This document shows positions 34,955 through 42,902 of a DNA stretch of 64,000 bases, in pieces. Origin of the DNA: JAFGBM01 sp964610155 (GTDB taxonomy: Bacteria > Actinomycetota > Actinomycetes > Actinomycetales > Demequinaceae); NCBI GenBank assembly GCA_964610155.1, contig CAZSUY010000003.1, forward strand, positions 80,495 to 144,494, read 5' to 3'. The position numbers were made by a program, and so were the translations under genes. The notes under the pieces are model-generated. The model had not been told where the DNA came from. It did no database searches and worked only from the letters and a program-made list of their open reading frames with translations. Position 1 is the first letter of the stretch. Each line of letters opens with the position of its first letter.

Positions 34955-36084
34955 CAGCCCTCTACCTCCACATCGGCGAAGGATCGCTCGTAGCGCTCGA
35001 ACCACGCCCGATCAGAGTCGACCATCGCATGGGGCTCCGCATACACGTGATCGAACATGTCGCGGGCAGGAGCCCGGATGAATCCCCTCAACCGCGTGCG
35101 GACCCTCGCTGCCAACGCCTTTCCTTCAACATGTGTCTCGTCCTGGAAAGCCGCCGGTAGCTCTCCCGCGCGCTCAAGGTACATGGTCAGCCTTGCGATC
35201 GGATCGCGATCCCTCCAGTAGTCTTCCTCGGCCCTCGTCCGGTACCTAGTTGGGTCGTCCGACGTCGTGTGTGCCGCCATCCGATAGGTAAAGGCCTCGA
35301 TGAAGGAAGGGCCGCCTCCGGACCGGGCCCTCTCGAGCGCCTGCCTGGTAACCGCGTACGAGGCGAGGACGTCGTTTCCGTCCACCCTGACCCCGGGGAT
35401 TCCCACTCCGTCTGCCCTCCGGGCCAGAGCGACCTTCGACTGCCGGGATGTCGGCTCGGAGATCGCATACTGGTTGTTCTGGCAGAAGAACACCACCGGC
35501 GCGTTATTGACGGCCGCGAAGTTTAGCGCCTCGTTCGAGTCTCCTTCGGAGGTGGCCCCATCCCCGAGGTAGCAGATGACGGCGGCGTCGTGGTCGGGGC
35601 TCCCTGATCCGACGAGCCCGTCCCGGTCCATCGCCATGGCGTAGCCGGTGGCGTGGAGGGTTTGTGCGGCAACGACAAGGGTATACAGGTGAAACTTGTG
35701 TTCCTCGGGTACCCAACTCGAGTGCTCGAGTCCCCTGAAGATCTTAAGGATGTCCGCCAGGTCGATTCCTCGAAGGTAGGCGATGCCGTGCTCGCGGTAG
35801 GAGGGAAACACCCAATCCCTGGCAGTGAGGGCGTGTCCGGAACCGATTTGGGCGGCCTCCTGTCCGAGCGACGCAACCCATAGCCCAAGCTCACCTTGAC
35901 GCTGAAGGGACGTGGCCTCGGTGTCAAAGGCCCGGACGAGGGTCATGTCCCGCCACATGGTGCGGAGCATCGGGAAGTCGAGTTTTTCTGCTAGGGGGGA
36001 GTACTCGGGGTGCTCGAGGCGTTCCCCGGTGTGGGTCAACAGGCGGACAACATCGTCATCTGAAAGCGGTCCGTGGGCGTTCAC
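34954..36084 (-). CDS. 2-oxoacid dehydrogenase E1 alpha subunit
   Basis: This 376-residue subunit carries the thiamine-diphosphate motif GDGATSEGDSNEALNFAAVN followed by VVFFCQNNQYAIS. The E1-specific YREHGIAYLRGI and TYRMAAHTTSDDPTRYR blocks, the latter holding the phosphorylation-loop equivalent, are also present. The sequence favours branched-chain over pyruvate specificity, but this is inferred. GTG 36084 is set by AGGAGGT five nt upstream; a nearby ATG is out of frame. It is the first gene of the operon, behind a palindromic site. Confidence 0.95.
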   Translation of the reverse strand: MNAHGPLSDDDVVRLLTHTGERLEHPEYSPLAEKLDFPMLRTMWRDMTLVRAFDTEATSLQRQGELGLWVASLGQEAAQIGSGHALTARDWVFPSYREHGIAYLRGIDLADILKIFRGLEHSSWVPEEHKFHLYTLVVAAQTLHATGYAMAMDRDGLVGSGSPDHDAAVICYLGDGATSEGDSNEALNFAAVNNAPVVFFCQNNQYAISEPTSRQSKVALARRADGVGIPGVRVDGNDVLASYAVTRQALERARSGGGPSFIEAFTYRMAAHTTSDDPTRYRTRAEEDYWRDRDPIARLTMYLERAGELPAAFQDETHVEGKALAARVRTRLRGFIRAPARDMFDHVYAEPHAMVDSDRAWFERYERSFADVEVEG

Positions 36085-36123
36085 TCATACCTCCTACGCC
36101 GCACCCGCGGCCTCGCTCCGCCT

Positions 36124-36158
36124 AACCTACGCAAGCGTAGGCTACGGGAGCGTAGGTT
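36124..36158 (-). promoter_or_regulatory. Palindromic operator upstream of the 2-oxoacid dehydrogenase operon
   Basis: CCTACGC-AA-GCGTAGG (36126-36141) is a perfect 7-bp palindrome. CTACG-N4-CGTAG follows (36142-36155), and AACCTACGC/GCGTAGGTT also form an outer inverted repeat across 36124-36158. Three CGTAG-type half-sites 40 bp upstream of the E1-alpha GTG suggest cooperative binding of a dimeric repressor such as TetR. No cognate regulator is adjacent. Confidence 0.75.
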
Positions 36159-36216
36159 GGCAAGACGGCCGACGTGATCGCACCCCCGTCGGGTCCGTGC
36201 GCCCCGGAAATGTCGC

Positions 36217-37296
36217 CTAGAACCGAGAGGGGTAACCCGCAAGGGTCGCGATCAGGTGGTCGTTCTCCTCAGAGGAACCGACGGTGATACGGACCCCGTC
36301 GCCATCGAAGGGACGGACGAGGACGGGAGGAGATGCGGCCCGAAGGTGGGAGGCGAACGCGGAGGTCTCTTCGCCCGCAGGAATCCAGAAGAAGTTACTC
36401 TGCGTCTCCGGGACCTTCCATCCCTGTCCCTTCAGTGCAGCGAGGACCCGATCCCTCTCGGAGACGATGCCGTCTACCCTCGCCATCAACTCGGGCTCGG
36501 CCCTAAGGGAGGCAAGGGCCGCCGCCTGGGCGATACCCGACAGCGAGAATGGAGTGGTGCATGCACGGATCGCTGAGACTATCTCTGGTTCCCCAAGCGC
36601 ATACCCGACCCGAAGGCCTGCGAGGCCATACGCCTTGGAGAAGGTCCGGGCCACCACGAGGTTGGGGTATCGCTCTAGGACCATCCTCCCGTCGAGCGCC
36701 AGAGGATCACGCGCGAACTCGATGTACGCCTCATCGAGAATGACCAGCACCGTTCCCGGAGTCGCCCTCATGAACGCCTCGAAGCGGGTGGCGTCGAGAA
36801 CGGGCCCCGTCGGGTTGTTAGGGGAGCACAGCAGCACCACCTTGGTCCGATCCGTCACGGCGCGGACCATGGCCTCAAGATCGTGGACCCCCCCGGGTGC
36901 AAGGGGGACGGCTACCGTCGTCGCGCCGGTCAGCCTCGTAAGGATCGGATACGCCTCGAAGGACCGCCAGGCGTAGACCACCTCGTCGCCCACACCCGCG
37001 AAGGCCTGAAGCGCATGACCCAGCACGGCGACCGCGCCCGCCCCAACCACGATCGAATCTTCGGAGGTGTCGTAACGTCTCGCGAGGGCCTCGGTCAGTT
37101 CCCCGCTGAACATGTCCGGGTACCGATTGATCGAGGCGGAGGCGTGCGCGATCACCTCTCGGACGGAGGGAAGGGGCTCGTTGGGGTTCTCATTCGAGGA
37201 GAGTTTCACCGGCACGGGCCCATCTGTGGAGCCACGTGCCCCAGGGACATAACTCGGCAAGGCCGCAATGACTTCTCGTGGTACCGGGAGGGTCAT
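36217..37296 (-). CDS. Histidinol-phosphate aminotransferase family (HisC-like)
   Basis: This 359-residue PLP enzyme has VKLSSNENPNEPLPSV, INRYPD, CSPNNPTGPV, VILDEAYIEFA and the lysine block ARTFSKAYGLAGLRVGYALG (Schiff-base Lys). It transfers an amino group to imidazole-acetol phosphate or, as in Pat-type relatives, to aromatic 2-oxoacids. It is outside a his operon, so the aromatic role is possible. ATG 37296 is taken, rather than the open frame to 37389, to match family starts. It is divergent from the gene at 37334. Confidence 0.93.
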   Translation of the reverse strand: MTLPVPREVIAALPSYVPGARGSTDGPVPVKLSSNENPNEPLPSVREVIAHASASINRYPDMFSGELTEALARRYDTSEDSIVVGAGAVAVLGHALQAFAGVGDEVVYAWRSFEAYPILTRLTGATTVAVPLAPGGVHDLEAMVRAVTDRTKVVLLCSPNNPTGPVLDATRFEAFMRATPGTVLVILDEAYIEFARDPLALDGRMVLERYPNLVVARTFSKAYGLAGLRVGYALGEPEIVSAIRACTTPFSLSGIAQAAALASLRAEPELMARVDGIVSERDRVLAALKGQGWKVPETQSNFFWIPAGEETSAFASHLRAASPPVLVRPFDGDGVRITVGSSEENDHLIATLAGYPSRF

Positions 37297-37333
37297 ACGG
37301 CTAGCATGCCACCGCCGTGGAACAATGGGGGCC

Positions 37334-37720
37334 ATGAGAATCCTATGGCGACTTGCAGTGACGGCTCTTGCGATCTGGATCGTGACCAAACTCGGGCTGG
37401 ATGTCGACGTCTATGGTGGGAACGGATCCTGGTGGGGTCGTGTCCTGACCTTCCTGGGTGTCGCGATCATCCTCGTCGTCGTCAATGCCCTGGTGAAACC
37501 TCTTATCCGCGTCGTGACCCTTCCGGTCCGCATCCTCACCCTTGGCCTCTTCTCGCTCATCATCAACTGGGCGATGCTCGTGCTCGCCTCTTGGGTATCG
37601 CAGAAGACGGACTTCGCCACGCTCGAGGTCGGGGGCTTCTGGAAGACGCTCCTCGCCGCTCTGGTCATCGCGATCATCACGATGATCTTCGGGGGTTCTG
37701 CAGGACGCAAGGGCCACTAG
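37334..37720 (+). CDS. Phage-holin-family / DUF360 (YvlD-like) membrane protein
   Basis: This 128-residue protein has four hydrophobic segments and the family pattern LTFLGVAIILVVVNALVKPLIRVVTLPVRILTLGLFSLIINWAMLVLASW (in overlapping blocks). Despite the name, these proteins are widespread chromosomal membrane proteins. ATG 37334 lies 37 bp from the divergent hisC-like start. The next gene begins five nt after its stop. Confidence 0.9.
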   Translation: MRILWRLAVTALAIWIVTKLGLDVDVYGGNGSWWGRVLTFLGVAIILVVVNALVKPLIRVVTLPVRILTLGLFSLIINWAMLVLASWVSQKTDFATLEVGGFWKTLLAALVIAIITMIFGGSAGRKGH

Positions 37721-37724
37721 CCAC

Positions 37725-38753
37725 ATGAGACGATTTCCCATCGTTCTCGTGGCGGCTTTCGTCCTGGCCGGTTGCGGCTCGTCGTCGCCCTCTGCCACAC
37801 CCTCTTTCGACGGCCAGTCACCTGACGAGACTCCTCAAGTTTCGACCACTCCAGACTGGTCCCACGCCATCGACAGCGAGGTCCCAGCGCCCGAACAAAC
37901 GGTCAGGCTCATCTTCATACACCACTCCACCGGCGAGGCCTGGCTCGCGGACGAGTCCGGAGGACTGGGCATCGCGCTTGCGGACAACAACTACTTCGTC
38001 AGCGACACGAACTACGGATGGGGTCCCACTGATTCGCAAATTGGCGGTCCGATCGGCGACTACACCGACATCGGCAATTGGTGGAACTGGTTCCTAGGTT
38101 CCTCGCACGACAGGATCTTGGATGCGGTCTACTCCGAGTCCGAGCAGAACTCCTGGTACTCGCGCCTCGACGATGACCCGGGCGGAGAGAACGAGATCAT
38201 CATGTTCAAGTCTTGCTTCCCCAATTCCCATATCGAGGGCCATCCCGGCGATCCGGTCACTGTGGGAAGCAACCCCCTTGCCGGCGCCGGCCTCGACAAT
38301 CTGACGGTGGGCAATGCCAAGCGGCTGTACCTGGACCTGCTCGAGTACTTCGGGGATCACACGGACAAGCTCTTCGTCGTGATCACGGCGCCTCCCCTGC
38401 TCGCGAGCGACACGGACTCTGCGGCCGCCCAAAATGCTCGGGGCTTCAACCGCTGGCTAGTGGAGGACTGGCTGGACGACTACCCCCACTCGAACGTCGC
38501 CGTGTTCGACTTCTACAACGTCCTTTCCTCCAACGGCGGCGATCCGTACACCAACGATCTCGGCACCGCCAGCGGAAACCACCACCGCTACCGCGACGGG
38601 CAGATCGAATACGTCACGGACCAGGGTTCGAACACCTCGGCCTATGCCGTGGACGGCGACAGCCATCCCACCTATGAGGGCAACTTCAAGGCCACCGGAG
38701 AGTTCGTGCCGATGCTCAATCTGTTCTACCAGCGCTGGCAGGACGGGGCGTAG
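37725..38753 (+). CDS. SGNH-hydrolase-like lipoprotein
   Basis: This 342-residue protein has a lipoprotein signal VAAFVLAGCGSS (Cys ~17) and a Ser/Thr/Pro linker. The body has RLIFIHHSTGEAWL (possible block I with Ser), a long Asp/Trp-rich stretch, LFVVITAPPLLAS and near the end DGDSHPTYEGN (possible His block). This fits SGNH/GDSL-like lipoproteins, but the catalytic assignment is tentative. It is probably anchored on the outer face of the membrane and co-transcribed with the DUF360 gene. Confidence 0.7.
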   Translation: MRRFPIVLVAAFVLAGCGSSSPSATPSFDGQSPDETPQVSTTPDWSHAIDSEVPAPEQTVRLIFIHHSTGEAWLADESGGLGIALADNNYFVSDTNYGWGPTDSQIGGPIGDYTDIGNWWNWFLGSSHDRILDAVYSESEQNSWYSRLDDDPGGENEIIMFKSCFPNSHIEGHPGDPVTVGSNPLAGAGLDNLTVGNAKRLYLDLLEYFGDHTDKLFVVITAPPLLASDTDSAAAQNARGFNRWLVEDWLDDYPHSNVAVFDFYNVLSSNGGDPYTNDLGTASGNHHRYRDGQIEYVTDQGSNTSAYAVDGDSHPTYEGNFKATGEFVPMLNLFYQRWQDGA

Positions 38754-38755
38754 GG

Positions 38756-40285
38756 CTACGGCGCGGTCGAGGCGACGACTATTCCGTCGGTGCCGCGTAT
38801 CGCTTCGTATACCGTGCGGGTAGAAGTTGTGCGGCCGTCGTCCTCCCAGAACGCCTCTGTGTCCTTTAGCCATCGTCGGATCGAGGGATCGGTCGATGTG
38901 TCGACATAGGCGGCCGTCCGTCGATAGGCATCGAGTTCGTGTCGCTTGATGATGTTGTCATCGGCCCGCCGGTCGGCCTCGTTGTCCGACGATGCTAAAT
39001 CTCTGCGCACGGTCGTCCAGTTCGGCTGGTCGGGGTTATGGGTCGCGTCGAGGGCCGGCACAGTGTCGCTTGGATGCTCCAGACAGAGGATCGAGGTACC
39101 CGGCGGAGGCTCCGTCCTCCCCACAGGGGCCCCGGCCGTCAAGACCGCCGTCACGTTGTACTTCTCAGAGAAGGAGGGCTGCGAGACCAGACTCATCGCC
39201 GCGATCCCTCCCTGGCTATGTCCCACGATGAGGACCTCCTCGTCGCCTGAGACGCCCGCAGTTTCCATCGCCCGCTCGACGGCGACCGTGAGATCGGACA
39301 CTCCGAGGGACATCAGGAGGAAGTTCGAGGTGATGTCGATGACGTTCGAACCCCCATCGGGTATCCCGTCCTGTGTTCCGGGGATCTCGACGATCCACGC
39401 AGGCTCTCCCTCTTGGTGTTCTATGCGAGAAATCGCGATGCGTCCGGCCCCGTCCGCCCCATTTGGGGACAATCGATCCAAGCGTCCAAGAAGATCGGCC
39501 ACACCCATGGGCGGGGCGATATCCCGTGAATCAACGGGGACGACGAGCAATCCCCGTAGATCTCCCAAGATCTCGTCGAGCGCGAGCGCAAGCACCGCGA
39601 GTTCCCCAGAGATGGCTGCAACAAGGTCGTCGGGAACACAGAGATCAAACCTCGAGAGAACGAGTTGCGGAATGGCGGTGACGTTCTGGTAGGCGTCATC
39701 GCCCACCGCGAGCAGGGCCTGAAGGTCATCCCCATAGACGAGGGGTGCCAGATTGGGGGTCCAGTCCGGATTGACGGTGTCCGCCAGCCAGCCACCGCCT
39801 GAGGCAACCCAATGAACGGGAAGCCATTCCGGCGTCCAATCCTCCACCTCGTGCGCGATCGCGCCGGAACCGGCTCCGACGGCCTTGAGCGGCACCCAGA
39901 CGGCGGCGGATGCCACCGAACTCGTCTTGTCCCAGAGCCGTTTGGCCTTGGTCCAAATCGATTCAGAGACCCTCTCGGCTTGCTCAAGCAGGTCGACCGT
40001 CTGCCGAAGGCTCCAGGCTAGATCTTCGATCTCCAACGCCACCCTCGTCGCTCCCCCTTGGCCTTGATCGATCCATGCGATGCGATCGGCGGCATAGCCG
40101 AGGGCGTGGAGGTGCTCGGCGGGGACGTCGATCTCAACAACGGTTCGGCTCGCTACGCGTGTGGCCTTCCCGATTGCTACGAGGTGATTGGCCGCCGCAT
40201 TCATTAATTTGACCGCCCTTGAAAGGTCTTCGAGCCGCGCATAGGTTCCCCCAGCGCCGCCGATGACCGCGATGCTCTCGCTCAT
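38756..40285 (-). CDS. Alpha/beta-hydrolase-like protein with WXG-type helical N-terminus
   Basis: This 509-residue protein starts MSESIAVIGGAGGTYARLED. Its N-terminal ~150 residues are helical, like secreted WXG/PE-PPE-type actinobacterial proteins. The C-terminal half holds a nucleophile elbow VLIVGHSQGGIAAMSLV, with PASIVEIPGTQDG-like beta strands before it and a likely Asp/His later, as in class 3 lipase-like hydrolases. No signal peptide is seen; ESX-type export is possible. The ATG overlaps the stop of the small gene upstream (ATGA). The longer frame to 40408 overlaps that gene. Confidence 0.78.
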   Translation of the reverse strand: MSESIAVIGGAGGTYARLEDLSRAVKLMNAAANHLVAIGKATRVASRTVVEIDVPAEHLHALGYAADRIAWIDQGQGGATRVALEIEDLAWSLRQTVDLLEQAERVSESIWTKAKRLWDKTSSVASAAVWVPLKAVGAGSGAIAHEVEDWTPEWLPVHWVASGGGWLADTVNPDWTPNLAPLVYGDDLQALLAVGDDAYQNVTAIPQLVLSRFDLCVPDDLVAAISGELAVLALALDEILGDLRGLLVVPVDSRDIAPPMGVADLLGRLDRLSPNGADGAGRIAISRIEHQEGEPAWIVEIPGTQDGIPDGGSNVIDITSNFLLMSLGVSDLTVAVERAMETAGVSGDEEVLIVGHSQGGIAAMSLVSQPSFSEKYNVTAVLTAGAPVGRTEPPPGTSILCLEHPSDTVPALDATHNPDQPNWTTVRRDLASSDNEADRRADDNIIKRHELDAYRRTAAYVDTSTDPSIRRWLKDTEAFWEDDGRTTSTRTVYEAIRGTDGIVVASTAP

Positions 40286-40533
40286 GCCGACCGTGCGAGG
40301 GCACGTACCGCGTTTTCCGCCGTCTCGAGCCTGTCCCCTACGATGTGAACCAGATGGATCATGCGATCGAGGTGGGCAAGGAATAGGGGGGCCGTATCCG
40401 AGACCCACTCGATGTCCTTCGCGCTCCCCAAAAGCCTCAGTATCCAGGTGAGGTCATCCGAGGACCCCGAGAGGATGACGCGAACCGAGAGGGGGATGGT
40501 GACCTGATTCTCGTGGTGAAGGGTACCCATCAT
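40282..40533 (-). CDS. Small protein upstream of the hydrolase gene (possible WXG-like partner)
   Basis: The 83- or 84-residue helical protein starts at ATG 40533 or 40530 and overlaps the hydrolase ATG by 4 nt, so the two are translationally coupled. The C-terminal ~55 residues (LFLAHLDRMIHLVHIVGDRL) look like a long helix. Small helical partners of ~100 residues typically accompany ESX substrates, but no WxG motif is visible. The frame can extend to 40620. Confidence 0.6.
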   Translation of the reverse strand: MMGTLHHENQVTIPLSVRVILSGSSDDLTWILRLLGSAKDIEWVSDTAPLFLAHLDRMIHLVHIVGDRLETAENAVRALARSA

Positions 40534-40660
40534 GGGGCGACGGTATGGGGCCTTTCGGTGACAGGCCTCGCCCCACACGATTCGGTGGATGACCGGACCC
40601 CTTTGGAATACGGAGGACATCTAGGGCCTTTCGGGGCGCTCCCCATGGAACAATGGACCC

Positions 40661-42097
40661 GTGACCCGGTCGTGGAGGAACCTCGCGGAAATCGACCCGG
40701 CTATACCCCTGGGGCCTTTGGACGGCCGATACCGTTCCGTCGTCGCCCCCCTCGTCGACCACCTGAGTGAGGCGGCGCTCAATCGAGCCCGACTGAGCAT
40801 CGAGATCGAGTGGCTGATACACCTCGCCGATGGTGGGCAGATGCCGGGCGTCGCCCCCCTCACGGACGACGATCGTACGTTCCTTCGAGCCATCCCAGAG
40901 GCCTTCGGTGAAGCCGATATCGCCGAATTGGCCGAGACGGAACGGGTGACCATCCACGACATCAAGGCGATCGAGTACTTCCTGAAGAAGCGCCTCGCTG
41001 AGGCGGGGAAGTCCATTCCCGGCACGTCCCTTCCCGATCTCACGGAACTGGTTCACTTCGCCCTGACCTCCGAGGACATCAACAACCTTTCCTACGCCCA
41101 GGCCATCGGTGGCGCCATTCGGGAGGTCTGGCTGCCGGCCGCGCGCCTTCTCGTGAACGACCTGGCTACCCTGGCACGAGAACACGCCGACCTCCCCATG
41201 CTTTCCCACACCCACGGCCAGACCGCGACCCCCACGACGCTCGGCAAGGAGTTCGCGGTCCTCACCTCAAGGCTCGCCCGTCAACTTCATCGCATCGACG
41301 GCCAAGAATACCTGGGAAAGATCAACGGGGCGACCGGTACCTTCGCCGCACACGTTGCCGCCGTTCCCACTGCCGACTGGATCCAGATATCTCGGACATT
41401 CGTCGAGGGCCTTGGGCTCTCGTGGAACCCCTTGACCACGCAGATCGAACCCCATGACTGGCAGGCCGAGCTCTACTCCGACGTGGCCCGCTTCAATCGG
41501 ATCCTGCACAACCTCGCCACAGACACCTGGACATATATCTCGCTCGGCTACTTCACCCAGGTCCGGGGCCAGGGCACCGTGGGGTCATCGACCATGCCAC
41601 ACAAGGTCAATCCCATCCGCTTCGAGAACGCGGAGGCCAACCTCGAGATCTCATCCGCGCTCCTCGACTCACTCGCAGCAACCCTCGTCACCAGTCGGCT
41701 CCAGCGCGACCTCACCGACTCCTCGACGCAGCGCAACATCGGAGTCGCCCTCGGCCATTCGCTCCTGGCGATCCGGAACGTCCGCCTGGGACTTGCCGGG
41801 CTCGACGTCGACCCTGAAGCCCTCTCCCGTGACCTCGACGGGAACTGGGAAGTCCTCGGCGAGGCGATTCAGACGGCGATGCGGGCCGCCTCGCTCGCAG
41901 GAACCCCGGGGATGGACAACCCGTACGAACGGCTCAAGGAACTCACTCGAGGAAACCGCATCGACGCCGACGGTCTGCGGGACTTCATCCGATCCCTCGG
42001 CCTACCGGAGGATGTCACCGACCGCCTCGTCGCCCTCTCTCCGGCCTCCTACACCGGCCTAGCCGGTCGCCTCGTCTCCTTCCTCCAGACCGAATGA
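40661..42097 (+). CDS. purB: Adenylosuccinate lyase
   Basis: This 478-residue enzyme of the fumarase/aspartase superfamily acts twice in purine synthesis, on SAICAR and adenylosuccinate. It shows LGPLDGRYRSVVAPLVDHLS, TERVTIHDIKAIEYF, FALTSEDINNLSYA, SHTHGQTATPTTLGKE and the signature GSSTMPHKVNPIRFENAE. The sequence resembles the E. coli PurB branch. GTG 40661. Its stop overlaps the next start by 4 nt. Confidence 0.96.
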   Translation: MTRSWRNLAEIDPAIPLGPLDGRYRSVVAPLVDHLSEAALNRARLSIEIEWLIHLADGGQMPGVAPLTDDDRTFLRAIPEAFGEADIAELAETERVTIHDIKAIEYFLKKRLAEAGKSIPGTSLPDLTELVHFALTSEDINNLSYAQAIGGAIREVWLPAARLLVNDLATLAREHADLPMLSHTHGQTATPTTLGKEFAVLTSRLARQLHRIDGQEYLGKINGATGTFAAHVAAVPTADWIQISRTFVEGLGLSWNPLTTQIEPHDWQAELYSDVARFNRILHNLATDTWTYISLGYFTQVRGQGTVGSSTMPHKVNPIRFENAEANLEISSALLDSLAATLVTSRLQRDLTDSSTQRNIGVALGHSLLAIRNVRLGLAGLDVDPEALSRDLDGNWEVLGEAIQTAMRAASLAGTPGMDNPYERLKELTRGNRIDADGLRDFIRSLGLPEDVTDRLVALSPASYTGLAGRLVSFLQTE

Positions 42098-42873
42098 CCG
42101 GCTTGACCTCAAAACGACTTCGTGCCGAGGTTCTCATCGTTCTGGGGCTCAGCCTGGGGCAAGCCGGGGTCTTCGCCATCTGGAGACTCATCGAGAGGTA
42201 TCTCGCCGAGGCCCCAATCGGCTCCCAAACGACGACGCTTCACCCTTCGGCATCCGAAATCAATGTCATGGACCTCGTCCACCAATTCCTCCAGATCGGT
42301 TTTTCGCTCGTACCCGTCGCCCTCGCCCTTTTCCTTCTAGGAAACGGGACGATGCGGGCGCGGGAACGCCTGGGGCTGGTCTGGAACAGGCGTGGACCGA
42401 CATCCCCCCACCGGGACCTGGCCCGGGGATGCGGCCTTGCTGCGGTCATCGGAATCCCCGGGCTTGGGCTATACATCGCCGGCCGCGCGCTCGGCCAGAG
42501 CGTCCGGATCGACACGAGTGGGCTTCCCGACGAGTGGTGGGCCGCCACTGTCCTCATCCTCAGCGCGCTCGCGGTCGCCCTACTTGAGGAGACGGTGGCC
42601 GTCGGGTACCTTCTGACTCGCCTTGGTGAGATGAAATGGCGAGTCCCCACGGCGATCGCGGCATCGGCCCTCCTTCGCGCCTCTTATCACCTCTACCAGG
42701 GGTGGCCCATGGCACTTGGGAACCTGATCATGGGCCTGGTCTTCGCCGCCGTCTACACGAGAACCAGACGGCTCGGTCCCCTCATAGCGGCCCACGCCCT
42801 GCTTGATCTCGTCTCTTTCGTTGGACCGGAGGTCCTCCCTGACTCGTGGCTCGATGCCCTGAACCTCGCGTAA
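42094..42873 (+). CDS. CPBP/Abi-like intramembrane protease family protein
   Basis: This 259-residue membrane protein has about seven hydrophobic segments. Motif 1 is LLEETVAVGYLLTRL, with the Glu pair present but the usual Arg of EExxxR replaced. Motif 2 is YHLYQGWPMALGNLIMGLVF, and motif 3 is PLIAAHALLDLVSF. CPBP proteins include Rce1-like proteases. The altered motif 1 lowers certainty of activity. ATGA overlap with purB. Confidence 0.85.
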   Translation: MTGLTSKRLRAEVLIVLGLSLGQAGVFAIWRLIERYLAEAPIGSQTTTLHPSASEINVMDLVHQFLQIGFSLVPVALALFLLGNGTMRARERLGLVWNRRGPTSPHRDLARGCGLAAVIGIPGLGLYIAGRALGQSVRIDTSGLPDEWWAATVLILSALAVALLEETVAVGYLLTRLGEMKWRVPTAIAASALLRASYHLYQGWPMALGNLIMGLVFAAVYTRTRRLGPLIAAHALLDLVSFVGPEVLPDSWLDALNLA

Positions 42874-42902
42874 CAGGGCTCAAGCCTCCTAGACTCGGGG
42901 CC

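Noticed and set aside
37334..37720. Prophage holin
   Set aside because: The family name is historical; no phage genes are near and the protein is DUF360-like.
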